Origin: Pseudomonas karstica
GTDB taxonomy: Bacteria > Pseudomonadota > Gammaproteobacteria > Pseudomonadales > Pseudomonadaceae
NCBI RefSeq assembly: GCF_009707515.1
Contig: NZ_WLYI01000014.1
Coordinates: forward strand, 62,001 to 126,000
Direction: 5' to 3'
Length of the DNA stretch: 64,000 bases
Shown: positions 50,530 to 60,152 of the stretch, piece by piece
Position numbering within the stretch: position 1 is the first letter of the stretch
Layout of the letters: each line of letters starts with the position of its first letter
Notes under the pieces: generated by a model
Told to the model about the DNA's origin: nothing
The model's database searches: none
Seen by the model: the letters and a program-made list of their open reading frames with translations, nothing else
Made by a program: the position numbers and the translations under genes

Positions 50530-52440
50530 ATGTCTCGACCCGACACATTGCCCGCGGTACTTGCCGGCCCGCTGCTACGTCGCCTGGAACCCAGGCGCCT
50601 GGTGTTGTGGCTGGTGGGAAGTCGCGCATTGGCGTTGACCCTGAGGCTGCAACTGCCCGGCCAGACTCTCGATATCGAGCTGGACACGGAACACTGCCAA
50701 GTCATCTCCGTCGGGCACCAGGCTTTTATCCACCTGATAGACGTGTCGCTGGCCGACGCACTGCCCCTGGATGAAACCATCGGCTATGACCTGCTGATCA
50801 ACGAAACCCACGGCCACCCCTGCGGTATTGCCCAATGGGCGCCACACCTGTTGTACGCGAACACGCAAAACCCGAATTTTGTGCTGCACAGCCATATTCA
50901 CCAACTGATGCACGGCTCCTGCCGCAAACCACACCACCCCGCCGATGAAGGTTTGTTATGCGTTGACCGCTTGCTGGCTGACGCTCCCACGCTGGCGGAG
51001 CGTCCGGCCTTATTGATGATGAGCGGCGATCAGGTTTACGCCGATGACGTCGCGGGGCCAATGTTGCGCGCCATCCACCAACTGATCGACCGCCTCGGCC
51101 TGTTCGACGAACACTTGGACGGTGCCGTCGTGGACGACAGCGCGAAGCTCTACGAACATCCCGCCAGCTACTATCATCGCGCCGACTTGCTGCCCGCCTT
51201 GAAACAGAACGAAACCTTGCGCGAGCGTTTTTTCGGTGGTGTGAAAAAGCCGATTTTCACCAGCAGTACCGCCGACAACCACCTGGTGACCTTTGCCGAA
51301 GTGATCGCCATGTATTTACTGGCCTGGTCACCGACGCCCTGGACCCTGATCACACCGCAAGCGCCGCAACTGACCACAGAAGAACAAGCACGTTATGCTC
51401 GCGAGCAGGTGCAAATAGACAATTTTCGCAATGGCCTGGGCGGCGTAGCCAGGGTGTTTTCCCACCTGTCCTGCTTGATGATCTTCGACGATCACGACAT
51501 CACCGACGACTGGAACCTCAGCGCCCAATGGGAAGAAACTGCCTACGGCCATGCCTTTTCCAAGCGCATCATTGGCAACGCACTATTGGCTTATATGCTG
51601 TGCCAGGGCTGGGGTAATAACCCGGACGCCTTTGAGGAGCTGTTGGGCCAGACCCGCACACTCACCGCCCAGGCTCATAACAATTACCTGGACGCTCGCG
51701 CCCAGGATGAGTTGGTGGATACGCTGCTGAAGTTCCAGCAATGGCACTACGTCTTGCCCACCACCCCCGCGCTGGTGGTACTCGACACGCGCACCCGACG
51801 CTGGCGCAGCGAGTTCAACCTCAAGCAGCCATCCGGCCTGTTGGACTGGGAAGCCTTGAGCGAACTGCAACAGGAACTGCTCGACCATCCGTCGGCGATC
51901 ATCGTTTCACCGACACCCGTGTTTGGGGTGAAACTGATTGAGGCAGTGCAAAAAGTCTTCAGTTGGTGTGGCTACCCGCTGCTGGTGGACGCCGAAAACT
52001 GGATGGCCCATCGCGGTGGTGCCCAGGTAATCCTGAATATTTTTCGACACTCTCGCACCCCGGGCAACTACGTGATCCTGTCGGGCGACGTGCACTACTC
52101 GTTTGTCTACGAAGTGTTGATCCGCCACCGTAACGCCGGGCCGAAGATCTGGCAGATCACCAGCAGCGGCATCAAGAACGAGTTTCCCAGACGCTTGCTG
52201 GATTGGTTCGATCGCCTCAATCGCTGGCTCTACTCGCCCCGCTCGCCCTTGAACTGGCTGACCCGCCGCCGGCCCATGGAGGTGGTGCCGCATATTCCGG
52301 AACATGCCCAGGCGGGCGAACGCTTATGGAACTGCGCCGGTATTGGCCAAGTGTATTTCAATGAGCTGGGGCAACCTGAGGCGATCTATCAACACAACGC
52401 CGATGGGACGCCACGCACGAAGATGCTGGCGCCGCAGTAA
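50530..52440 (+). CDS. PhoD-like metallophosphatase family protein
   Basis: A 636-aa PhoD-type phosphodiesterase/phosphatase. Metal-binding motifs are spread as expected: MSGDQVYADDVA, IFDDHDITDDWN and SGDVHYSFVYE. It has no Tat or Sec signal, unlike secreted PhoD, so it is probably cytoplasmic. ATG 50530 (MSRPDTLPAVLAGP) is chosen; an ATG 21 bp upstream is possible. The 50289-50529 gap shows no other gene. Confidence 0.87.
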   Translation: MSRPDTLPAVLAGPLLRRLEPRRLVLWLVGSRALALTLRLQLPGQTLDIELDTEHCQVISVGHQAFIHLIDVSLADALPLDETIGYDLLINETHGHPCGIAQWAPHLLYANTQNPNFVLHSHIHQLMHGSCRKPHHPADEGLLCVDRLLADAPTLAERPALLMMSGDQVYADDVAGPMLRAIHQLIDRLGLFDEHLDGAVVDDSAKLYEHPASYYHRADLLPALKQNETLRERFFGGVKKPIFTSSTADNHLVTFAEVIAMYLLAWSPTPWTLITPQAPQLTTEEQARYAREQVQIDNFRNGLGGVARVFSHLSCLMIFDDHDITDDWNLSAQWEETAYGHAFSKRIIGNALLAYMLCQGWGNNPDAFEELLGQTRTLTAQAHNNYLDARAQDELVDTLLKFQQWHYVLPTTPALVVLDTRTRRWRSEFNLKQPSGLLDWEALSELQQELLDHPSAIIVSPTPVFGVKLIEAVQKVFSWCGYPLLVDAENWMAHRGGAQVILNIFRHSRTPGNYVILSGDVHYSFVYEVLIRHRNAGPKIWQITSSGIKNEFPRRLLDWFDRLNRWLYSPRSPLNWLTRRRPMEVVPHIPEHAQAGERLWNCAGIGQVYFNELGQPEAIYQHNADGTPRTKMLAPQ

Positions 52441-52515
52441 TACATTGCTGCACTCGGCGCCCGCACCTCGAACAATAGAAGACGCGGCCATGTGATTGCC
52501 CGCGCCTGCTGTGGC

Positions 52516-53544
52516 TCAGCGAACGGGCGGTGCGTACTGAATCCCGCCGTTATTCCATAAGGCATTGAGCCCGCGCTTGATTTTCAGCACGCTGCCCTGG
52601 CCGATATTGCGTTCGAACACTTCGCCATAGTTACCTACTTGCTTGACGATCTGCACCACCCAATCCTTGCGCAGTTTCAGGTCCTTGCCGTATTCACCGT
52701 CGGCCCCCAACAAGCGGGCCACATCGGGGTTGCGAGTGGTCTTGGCCTGCTCTTCGACGTTCTGCGAGGTGATGCCCATTTCCTCGGCGTTAAGCATGGC
52801 GAACAGCGTCCACTTGACGATGCTGAACCATTCATCATCGCCTTTGCGCACCAGCGGCCCCAGCGGTTCCTTGGAGATTACTTCTGGCAGCACCACAAAC
52901 TCATCCGGATGGGCCATCTTGATCCGCTGGGCGTAGAGACCCGACTGGTCGGTGGTCAGCACGTCGCAGCGGCCAGCTTCCAGGCCCTTGGCACTTTCAT
53001 CAGCGGTGTCGAAGGTGATCGGCGTGTACTTCATGGCGTTGGCGCGGAAATAATCCGAGACGTTCAACTCGGTGGTGGTGCCGGCCTGGATGCAAATGGT
53101 CGCGCCATCCAGTTCCTTGGCGTGGCTCACCCCCAGTTTGTTATTTACCAGGAAGCCAATGCCGTCGTAGTAAGTGACCCCGGTAAACACCAGGCCCATG
53201 CCCGAATCCCGTGAACTGGTCCAGGTGGTGTTGCGCGAAATCAGGTCAATTTCCCCGGACTGCAACGCCGTGAAACGTTCCTTTGCAGTCAACTGGCTGA
53301 ACTTCACTTTCGAGGCATCCCCGAACACTGCGGCAGCAACGGCGTGGCAGACGTCAACGTCGATGCCGGTCATCTTGCCCGTGGCATCCGGCACACCGAA
53401 ACCGGGCAAGCCATCGCTGACACCACACTGGATAAAGCCTTTCTTCTGGATCGCATCCAGCGTCGCGCCCGCATGGGCGGTGCCCGTCAGGCCCAATACA
53501 GCAGCGGCGGTGAATGCCGCCAAGGTGGTTTTCAGGTTGTTCAT
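52516..53544 (-). CDS. Polar amino-acid ABC transporter substrate-binding protein (AapJ-like)
   Basis: Periplasmic binding protein of the general L-amino-acid (AapJ) family. The start MNNLKTTLAAF gives 342 aa with a signal peptide ending at AHAGA (about residue 25). Family segments SDGLPGFGVPDATGKMTGID and SRNTTWTSSRDSGMGLVF are clear. It has no permease or ATPase partner beside it on the same strand (an orphan) and diverges from the amine cluster. Confidence 0.9.
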   Translation of the reverse strand: MNNLKTTLAAFTAAAVLGLTGTAHAGATLDAIQKKGFIQCGVSDGLPGFGVPDATGKMTGIDVDVCHAVAAAVFGDASKVKFSQLTAKERFTALQSGEIDLISRNTTWTSSRDSGMGLVFTGVTYYDGIGFLVNNKLGVSHAKELDGATICIQAGTTTELNVSDYFRANAMKYTPITFDTADESAKGLEAGRCDVLTTDQSGLYAQRIKMAHPDEFVVLPEVISKEPLGPLVRKGDDEWFSIVKWTLFAMLNAEEMGITSQNVEEQAKTTRNPDVARLLGADGEYGKDLKLRKDWVVQIVKQVGNYGEVFERNIGQGSVLKIKRGLNALWNNGGIQYAPPVR

Positions 53545-53874
53545 GCAAGGCGCTCCCTGTCGATCTTTATTATTCAGCGCCGCAAACCCGCGCCGGTTTA
53601 TCGTCACGGCTGAGTATCAACGGCTTTACACCTTGGCCACAAACGACGTTTAGGCTTAGGTTCCTTCCGATTTGGAATGAACTCGGTTTTTAGAGGAGCC
53701 ATGATCCCGTGATTTGAAAACGCTTGCCCCCAGGGGGAGATCCTCAAGGTGAAGGCATTTTTGTGGCCGCACATCCCGACTTTTAATAATGACCCGCACA
53801 CTTTATTTCGTTTGCGGTACGGCGCGGCTCACGGCTTAGATAAAAGAAGCCTCCCACTGTCGAGTCCGAGCCCC
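53545..53874. other. Intergenic region between divergent aapJ-like and aminotransferase genes
   Basis: 330 bp without a supportable gene. It holds small palindromic features (TTCCGATTTGGAA near 53671-53683, CCCCCAGGGGG near 53727) and an AT-rich TTTAATAATG near 53781 that could be a -10 region. Promoters and operators for both directions are expected here, but I cannot define them. Confidence 0.4.
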
Positions 53875-55125
53875 ATGAGCCGCGAAACCATCAGCCAGTC
53901 GATTTCCACCGTCCACCCCATCAACCTCAGCGTTGGTAAAAACGCCGAAGTCTGGGACACCACTGGCAAACGCTACATCGACTTTGTCGGCGGCATTGGG
54001 GTACTCAACCTCGGCCACTGTCATCCGCGCATCGTCGAGGCCATACGCGAGCAGGCCACAAAGCTGACCCACTACGCCTTCAACGCTGCGCCTCATGCAC
54101 CCTATATCGAGCTGATGGGTCGCCTCAGCGCCTTTATTCCGGTGGGCTACCCGGTCAGCGGCATGCTCACCAACAGTGGCGCGGAAGCCGCAGAAAACGC
54201 CCTGAAGATCGTGCGTGGTGCCACTGGCCGCACGGCCGTGATCGCCTTCGACGGCGCCTTCCACGGCCGCACCCTGGCCACCCTGAACCTCAACGGCAAG
54301 GTCGCGCCCTACAAGCAGAAAGTCGGTGTGCTGCCAGGCCCCGTGTATCACCTGCCCTTCCCCAGCCGAGACAATGGAGTGACCTGCGACGAGGCGCTGA
54401 AGGCGATGGAGCGGTTATTCAGCGTGGAGATCGACGTAGAGGACGTCGCCTGCTTCATCATCGAACCCGTGCAGGGCGAAGGGGGCTTCCTGACCCTCGA
54501 CATAGCGTTCGCCCAGGCCCTGAGGCGTTTTTGCGACGACAAGAACATCCTGCTGATTGCCGACGAAATCCAGTCCGGTTTCGGTCGTACCGGCCAGCGC
54601 TTCGCGTTCTCACGCCTGGGAATAGAGCCAGACCTGATCCTGCTGGGTAAAAGCATCGCTGGCGGCGTGCCGCTTGGGGCGGTGGTGGGACGCAAAGCGC
54701 TGCTCGACACCTTGCCCAAGGGCGGCCTGGGTGGCACCTACTCCGGCAACCCCATTGCCTGCGCGGCGGCGCTGGCGACCCTCGACGTGATGACCGATGA
54801 ACACTTGCAAGCCTGGGGCGCGCAACAGGAAGCAGCGATAGTCAGCCGCCATGAATCGTGGCGAGCCAGGCAACTGTCACCTTACCTGGGCCGTTTGACC
54901 GGCGTTGGTGCCATGCGCGGTATTGAGTTGGCCAACGCTGATGGCACCCCGGCGCCTCAACAACTGGCCCAACTGCTGAACTTGGCGCGGGATGCCGGCT
55001 TGTTGCTGATGCCCAGTGGCAAATCCCGGCACATTGTTCGCCTGCTGGCACCGCTGACCATCGAGCCGGCAGTGCTGGAAGAGGGCCTGGACATTCTTGA
55101 GGCATGCCTGGCCAAGCTGGATTGA
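53875..55125 (+). CDS. Class III aminotransferase, GabT/PuuE-like
   Basis: PLP-dependent omega-aminotransferase of 416 aa from ATG 53875 (MSRETISQSIS). Motifs: TNSGAEAAENALKIVRGATG, AFHGRTLATLNLNG, the PLP Asp in LIADEIQSGFGRTG and the Schiff-base lysine in LLGKSIAGGVPLGAVVG. Pattern and length fit 4-aminobutyrate transaminases. It precedes an amino-acid/amine ABC transporter and an FAD amine oxidase, so a role in polyamine or GABA-type breakdown is likely. Confidence 0.9.
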   Translation: MSRETISQSISTVHPINLSVGKNAEVWDTTGKRYIDFVGGIGVLNLGHCHPRIVEAIREQATKLTHYAFNAAPHAPYIELMGRLSAFIPVGYPVSGMLTNSGAEAAENALKIVRGATGRTAVIAFDGAFHGRTLATLNLNGKVAPYKQKVGVLPGPVYHLPFPSRDNGVTCDEALKAMERLFSVEIDVEDVACFIIEPVQGEGGFLTLDIAFAQALRRFCDDKNILLIADEIQSGFGRTGQRFAFSRLGIEPDLILLGKSIAGGVPLGAVVGRKALLDTLPKGGLGGTYSGNPIACAAALATLDVMTDEHLQAWGAQQEAAIVSRHESWRARQLSPYLGRLTGVGAMRGIELANADGTPAPQQLAQLLNLARDAGLLLMPSGKSRHIVRLLAPLTIEPAVLEEGLDILEACLAKLD

Positions 55126-55284
55126 ACCGCTGCCCCCAACGCTGTCGCCGGCTAAAGCCAGGATGACCTTAGGGACTGACATAGCGAATTATAGTCGCTT
55201 GTCGTGGGAAATTTTGCCCGGCAATACTCACCGTTAATCCCTCTACCTGACGAGGTCAGTACCACTGACAAGCCAGAGGTATCC

Positions 55285-56259
55285 ATGTATCACGACAATA
55301 TAATTTATAAAAAGAAGTCCAACGATCCTCGATTCCTACTCGGCCTGGCCGTGGTGCTGTTTCTCGGCGCGTACCTGATGAACCTGGGTAACAGTGCCCT
55401 GAGTCATTTCCTGCACCCCCTGCTAGGCAACGCACCAGACAGCTTGACGGCGCGCAATATCGCTATCGGCCTGAGCATTGCCGTGCTCGGCACGCTCAAC
55501 GTGCATATCCTGGGGCGCTTGAAGCTCAAGGTGCAGACTACGGTGGTCTGGATCGAGTTGCTGATACTGTTCCTGGCGTTCTTCGATACCTTCAATCTCT
55601 CCTACAGCTTCATCCTCGACAAGGTGGGTTTCCTGGTCATCCAGGGCGCGGCCACCACCCTGTATATCTCCGCCATTGCCATCATGATCGCCTTCGTCCT
55701 GGCGCTCATCGGCGCGGTGGCCAAGCTGTCGAACAACGGCGTGGCCAACGCCCTGGCCTCGTTCTACACCTCGTTCTTTCGCGGTGTGCCGCTGCTGATC
55801 CAGATCTACCTGATTTACCTGGGGCTGCCACAACTGGGCTACGTGGTCGACGCGGTGCCTGCCGGCATCCTGGCATTGTCGCTGTGCTACGGCGCCTACA
55901 TGACAGAGATCTTCCGCGCAGGCATCCAGAGTATTCCGGTAGGCCAGTGGGAAGCGTCCCGAGCCTTGGGTATCAGCCCGTTCAAGACCCTGAGCCGGGT
56001 GATCATGCCCCAGGCCTTGCGGGTGATCATTCCGCCCACCGGCAACCAGTTCATCGCCATGCTCAAGGACAGTTCCCTGGTTTCGGTGATCGGTGTCTGG
56101 GAGTTGATGTACCTGGCCAAGACCCAGGGCCGCGCCGACTTCCGGCACCTGGAAATGCTGATCACTGCGGCGATGATTTACTGGGCGCTGTCTTTCATCC
56201 TCGAACGGGTGCAGGCGCGGATTGAAAAACGGGTCAACCGATCCACGGCAAGGGGTTGA
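55285..56259 (+). CDS. Amino-acid ABC transporter permease with extended N-terminus
   Basis: HisM/GlnP-type permease of 324 aa. The core (about 120-315) has the EAA loop EASRALGISPFKTLSRVIMP. About 100 extra N-terminal residues add two or three membrane segments (FLLGLAVVLFLGAYLMN, IAIGLSIAVLGTLNVHIL, ELLILFLAFFDTF) that classical 220-250-aa permeases lack. The start MYHDN has AGAGG upstream. It is the only permease in the operon, so it probably works as a homodimer. 3 bp before the ATPase gene. Confidence 0.93.
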   Translation: MYHDNIIYKKKSNDPRFLLGLAVVLFLGAYLMNLGNSALSHFLHPLLGNAPDSLTARNIAIGLSIAVLGTLNVHILGRLKLKVQTTVVWIELLILFLAFFDTFNLSYSFILDKVGFLVIQGAATTLYISAIAIMIAFVLALIGAVAKLSNNGVANALASFYTSFFRGVPLLIQIYLIYLGLPQLGYVVDAVPAGILALSLCYGAYMTEIFRAGIQSIPVGQWEASRALGISPFKTLSRVIMPQALRVIIPPTGNQFIAMLKDSSLVSVIGVWELMYLAKTQGRADFRHLEMLITAAMIYWALSFILERVQARIEKRVNRSTARG

Positions 56260-56262
56260 ACC

Positions 56263-57039
56263 ATGACCACTCAAATTCATATCGCCGAGCAATCGAGCAG
56301 CGCCCCGTCGATGATTGCCATCACCGGCCTGAACAAGTGGTATGGCAATTTCCATGCGTTGCGTGACGTCGACCTGAACGTCGCCAGCGGCGAGATCCTG
56401 GTGGTGTGTGGCCCGTCTGGCTCGGGCAAATCCACAATGATTCGCTGCATCAACCACCTGGAAAACTTTCAGAAGGGTCATATCCAGGTCAACGGCATCA
56501 CCCTCACCAGCGAAGCGGAAAGTGTCAGCGCCGTGCGCCGGGAAATCGGCATGGTGTTCCAAAGCTTCAACCTGTTCCCGCACCTCAGTGTATTGGACAA
56601 CCTGACCCTCGCCCCACAACTGGTACAAGGGGTGTCCTCGGTCGAGGCGAAAAAGCGCGCCCAGGTTTACCTCGAACGTGTGCGCATTGCCGAACATGCC
56701 CACAAGTACCCTTCCCAATTATCGGGCGGCCAGCAACAACGGGTAGCGATTGCCCGGGCACTGTGCATGAAGCCCAAGGTCATGCTGTTCGACGAGCCCA
56801 CCTCGGCACTGGACCCGGAGATGGTCCATGAGGTGCTGGAGGTGATGGGCGAGTTGGCCACCGACGGCATGACCATGATCTGCGTAACCCATGAGATGGG
56901 TTTTGCCAGCAAGGTCGCCGACCGTGTGCTGTTCATGGATCAGGGCCAAGTCATCGAACAAGCCACCCCAGCCGAGTTTTTCAACAACCCACAGACCGAG
57001 CGCGCGCAGAAATTTCTCTCGCAAATCATCGGTCACTGA
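56263..57039 (+). CDS. Amino-acid ABC transporter ATP-binding protein
   Basis: GlnQ/HisP-type ATPase, 258 aa. Walker [11 protein letters not shown] loop [13 protein letters not shown], signature [15 protein letters not shown], Walker [15 protein letters not shown] and switch His in CVTHEMGFA are all intact. It partners the permease 3 bp upstream. Confidence 0.96.
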   Translation: MTTQIHIAEQSSSAPSMIAITGLNKWYGNFHALRDVDLNVASGEILVVCGPSGSGKSTMIRCINHLENFQKGHIQVNGITLTSEAESVSAVRREIGMVFQSFNLFPHLSVLDNLTLAPQLVQGVSSVEAKKRAQVYLERVRIAEHAHKYPSQLSGGQQQRVAIARALCMKPKVMLFDEPTSALDPEMVHEVLEVMGELATDGMTMICVTHEMGFASKVADRVLFMDQGQVIEQATPAEFFNNPQTERAQKFLSQIIGH

Positions 57040-57081
57040 GTGCCGTTTTACCCATAACAATAACCAGACGTGGAGATGGAC

Positions 57082-57912
57082 ATGCTCAGCAAACAACGCG
57101 CAATCACCCTGGCGGCAACCCTGTCACTGCTGTTCGTCGGCACGGCCAACGCCGGCGCAGTCCTGGACAAAATCCAGGGCAGCAAACAAATGACCGTAGC
57201 GACGTCCGCTATCTGGCCGCCCCAGGGGTTTATCAACGACAAGAATGAAATCGACGGCTTCGACATCGATGTCTCCAAGGAGATCGCCAAGCGATTAGGG
57301 GTGGAGGTCAAGTTCATCACCCCAGACTGGGACGTGATCACTGCCGGCAAGTGGAATGGCCGTTGGGACATGTCCGTGGGCTCCATGACGGCCACTAAAA
57401 GCCGGGCGCGAATTCTCGATTTCCCGGCCACTTACTACTACGTGCCCTATGTGTTTGCCGTGCACAACAGCTCGACCCTCAGCGACCGTCAAGCCCTCAA
57501 TGGCAAGACCATTGGCGTGGAAGGCGGCACCACCTCCGAAGACTGCCTGAATCAAGCCCTGGCAATCGAAACCAGTGACATTCCAGCGGCCTCTTGCGAC
57601 GTCAAGGCCGGCAAACTGAAAACTTACGCAGGCTCCCTGGCGCCACTGGACGACTTGCGCCTGGGGGACGGCGTGCGCCTGGACGCGATCCTCACCCAGC
57701 GCAGCACCCTGGAAGCTGCGATCAAGAAAAATTACCCGCTCAAGGCGATTGATGGGGTGGTGTTCTACGAGCCGTTGGCCATTGCCACCGACAAGGGTGA
57801 CCCGGAACTCAAGGCCAAGCTCGCCGAAATCGTCGGCGCAATGCATGACGATGGCACACTGACCAAACTGTCGACCAAGTGGTATGGCGTGGACTACTCC
57901 ACCGTTAAATAG
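57082..57912 (+). CDS. Amino-acid/amine ABC transporter substrate-binding protein
   Basis: Family 3 solute-binding protein, 276 aa, with a signal peptide ending near residue 23 (VGTANAG). Segments FDIDVSKEIAKRLGVEVKFI, GKWNGRWDMSVGSMTATKSR and the LDFPATYYYVPYVF strand are typical. The ATG at 57082 is 6 bp after GGAG; in-frame starts at 57070 and 57076 are alternatives. Two cysteines (EDCLNQ and AASCD) may form a disulfide. Confidence 0.93.
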   Translation: MLSKQRAITLAATLSLLFVGTANAGAVLDKIQGSKQMTVATSAIWPPQGFINDKNEIDGFDIDVSKEIAKRLGVEVKFITPDWDVITAGKWNGRWDMSVGSMTATKSRARILDFPATYYYVPYVFAVHNSSTLSDRQALNGKTIGVEGGTTSEDCLNQALAIETSDIPAASCDVKAGKLKTYAGSLAPLDDLRLGDGVRLDAILTQRSTLEAAIKKNYPLKAIDGVVFYEPLAIATDKGDPELKAKLAEIVGAMHDDGTLTKLSTKWYGVDYSTVK

Positions 57913-57915
57913 CAT

Positions 57916-57940
57916 GCCCCCCCGCTCCTACAGGGGGGGC
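57916..57940 (+). terminator. GC hairpin after the binding-protein gene
   Basis: GCCCCCCC / GGGGGGGC 8-bp stem with a 9-nt loop, 4 bp after the stop. No T-run follows, so it may only protect the upstream mRNA 3' end, which would favour high binding-protein levels. Confidence 0.5.
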
Positions 57941-57956
57941 TATTCAAGGATTTCCC

Positions 57957-59237
57957 ATGCCCACCACCTGGTACTCACAAACCTCGCTTCCCCGCGTACC
58001 GCGCCCCAGCCTGAGCACCGATGAAACCTGCGACGTGTGCATTATCGGTGCCGGTATCGCCGGCCTCACGGCCGCGCTGGAACTGACCCGACGCGGCAAA
58101 CGGGTGATCATCCTCGAGGCCCATCACATAGCCTGGGGCGCTTCCGGACGTAATGGCGGCGTGGTCTCGCCGGGCTGGGCCGAAGGTTCGGGGGCCATCC
58201 GCAAGAAGCTCGGGCTGGAACACGCCCAGGCCTTGTTCAACCTGTCGGCCGAAGGCGTCGAGATCGTGCGGCATAACATCAGCGATCTGGCGCTCCCCGG
58301 CTGCGATCCCGCGCCCGGCACAATTCGCGTCAAGCGCTACGACGACAGCGCCAGCGTGAAAAGCCATATTGAAAGCATGCGCCGGGACTTCGGCTATGAA
58401 CTCAACTACCTCGACACCCGCCAGGTGCGTGAGCGGGCCCACACCCAACGTTATTACCAGGGCATCGAAGACCCCAAGGCCCTGCACTTTCATCCCTTGA
58501 ATTATTGCCTGGGCCTGGCCCTGGCTATTGAAACGGGCGCAGGGCGGATTTTCGAACAATCGAAAATGCTCGCCTGGCACCGTGAAGGCAACGACTGCAT
58601 TGTGCAGACCGCCGAGGGTACGGTGTGCTGCAAGGACCTGGTGTTCTGCGCCGGTGGCTACGGTGGCCCGGAGTTGCAAAAGCTCAGCCGCGCCTACCTG
58701 CCCATTGCCACCTATGTGGTGCTGACGGAACGCTTGGGCGATGGCATCAAAAAGGTCCTAGATTCCAACGCAGCCTTCTCCGACGATCGTCGCGCCTCAG
58801 ACTATTACCGCGTAGTGGAAGGCGACCGCCTGCTGTGGGGCGGGCGCATCACCACACGCAACGAGCAGGACGAAAAAGCCCTGGCGACCATGCTCAAGGC
58901 CGATATGGTCGCGGTGTACCCGCAACTGGCTCCCGTGAAGATTGAACTCGCCTGGTCAGGCCTGATGGGCTACGCCTCCCACAAAATGCCCAACCTGGGA
59001 CTGCTGGAGCCCGGTGTCTGGGCCTGCACCTCGTTTGGTGGCCATGGCCTGAACACCGGTTCCATCGGTGGCCGGGTGATCGCCGAAGCAGTGTGCGGCG
59101 AGAGCACCCGGTATCAGTTGTTCAAACCCTACCTGTTGGACTGGAACGGTGGGCCGTTCGGGCTGATCGCGGCGAACGCCATCTACCGTTCGTTGAAATT
59201 GATGGATTTTGTACAGGAACGGTTGCGCAATGCCTGA
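57957..59237 (+). CDS. FAD-dependent amine oxidoreductase (PuuB/DAO family)
   Basis: Flavoprotein of 426 aa. The dinucleotide-binding motif lies near residue 30 (CIIGAGIAGLTAALELTRRG) and the flavin-contact segment is HHIAWGASGRNGGVVSPGW. The C-terminal part (GLMGYASHKMPNLGLLEPGV, FGGHGLNTGSIGGRVIAEAV) matches gamma-glutamylputrescine oxidase-like enzymes. Together with the GabT-like transaminase and transporter it suggests uptake and oxidation of an amine or N-substituted amino acid; the exact substrate is not readable from sequence. Confidence 0.87.
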   Translation: MPTTWYSQTSLPRVPRPSLSTDETCDVCIIGAGIAGLTAALELTRRGKRVIILEAHHIAWGASGRNGGVVSPGWAEGSGAIRKKLGLEHAQALFNLSAEGVEIVRHNISDLALPGCDPAPGTIRVKRYDDSASVKSHIESMRRDFGYELNYLDTRQVRERAHTQRYYQGIEDPKALHFHPLNYCLGLALAIETGAGRIFEQSKMLAWHREGNDCIVQTAEGTVCCKDLVFCAGGYGGPELQKLSRAYLPIATYVVLTERLGDGIKKVLDSNAAFSDDRRASDYYRVVEGDRLLWGGRITTRNEQDEKALATMLKADMVAVYPQLAPVKIELAWSGLMGYASHKMPNLGLLEPGVWACTSFGGHGLNTGSIGGRVIAEAVCGESTRYQLFKPYLLDWNGGPFGLIAANAIYRSLKLMDFVQERLRNA

Positions 59238-59268
59238 TGGGCCGCAGGACTTACCGGCATTCAAACCA

Positions 59269-59305
59269 CAAGGCAAGGCTATTCCCGATCCGGGAACGTG
59301 CCTTG
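59269..59305. other. Nested inverted repeat after the oxidoreductase gene
   Basis: CAAGGCA (59269-59275) pairs with TGCCTTG (59299-59305), and inside it TTCCCG (59282-59287) pairs with CGGGAA (59291-59296). It can form a long interrupted hairpin. No T-run. Confidence 0.5.
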
Positions 59306-59379
59306 ACCTGATCCCCCTCCCCCCTGAAAATACCCGACGCTTTTCCCGCCTCCCCGTTTAACGAAGTAGTGAAATTTCA

Positions 59380-60084
59380 ATGCCTGATTCCCGCACCGAA
59401 GAATCCGTAGTCTCCCTGCATTCCAAAGTCGAATACGAAAACGCCATCAATCTTTCACAGCACGTGCCTGCGGCCAAGAGCATCAGTGAAATGGTGCTGG
59501 ACGCGTTCCACACCTCCAAGGAAAGCGACCAGATCCGCGAATTGCGCGTGGCCATCCGCCAGGCCCACGACGCCTTCGACGACGATAAGGCATACGAGCT
59601 GATGGGCCAGCTCAAGCAGCTCAAAGACGCCGAGGCCTCCGACAGCGCCGCCCTGGAAGACCTGAGCAGCAGGTTCTCCATCAGCCGTATCCTGTCCAGC
59701 TTCAAGGACGACCCCCAGTTCCAGGAACTGGTCTACGGCCTGGCCCTCAAGGTGCTGAACCAGACTCACCAGGCCATCAGCAACCCAAGCGCCAGCAAAG
59801 GCAAGGCCGCACGGGCCAAGAAGGAAGTTGAAGTATTTGCCATCAGCAAGGATGGCATCAGCGTCACCCTGGCGTTACGCTCGCCGCGTACCAAGCCGAA
59901 CGTCGACCGTGAAGCCTTTGAGTTCCTGGGCTTCAGCTTTGTCGGTGAAGGCGATGAGGCCGACCTGGAAGTCGAGACGTTTGTGGATAACGCAGGTGCC
60001 GAACAACCGCTGACCCGCAAAAGCATCATCACCGCGTTGCAGCAGCAGACTGCGTTTGACGGGTATAGCATCACCCAGCAGTAA
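59380..60084 (+). CDS. Hypothetical protein, 234 aa
   Basis: Unrecognised soluble protein, rich in charged helices (EYENAINLSQHVP, IRELRVAIRQAHDAFDDDKA) with a C-terminal beta-rich part (VEVFAISKDGISVTLALRSP, REAFEFLGFSFVGEGDEADL). No signal peptide or membrane segment. Codon use matches the chromosome and a strong terminator follows, so it is a genuine monocistronic gene. Confidence 0.78.
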   Translation: MPDSRTEESVVSLHSKVEYENAINLSQHVPAAKSISEMVLDAFHTSKESDQIRELRVAIRQAHDAFDDDKAYELMGQLKQLKDAEASDSAALEDLSSRFSISRILSSFKDDPQFQELVYGLALKVLNQTHQAISNPSASKGKAARAKKEVEVFAISKDGISVTLALRSPRTKPNVDREAFEFLGFSFVGEGDEADLEVETFVDNAGAEQPLTRKSIITALQQQTAFDGYSITQQ

Positions 60085-60102
60085 CCCGGCCCAACCCCCA
60101 AT

Positions 60103-60139
60103 AAAAAGCCCCGCACTTCTCTCGAAGGCGGGGCTTTTT
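60103..60139. terminator. Bidirectional terminator between 59380 gene and cyoE
   Basis: AAAAAGCCCCGC / GCGGGGCTTTTT, a 12-bp stem with a 13-nt loop and T-runs on both strands. It ends both convergent transcripts. Confidence 0.93.
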
Positions 60140-60152
60140 ACTGCGTGAGCAC

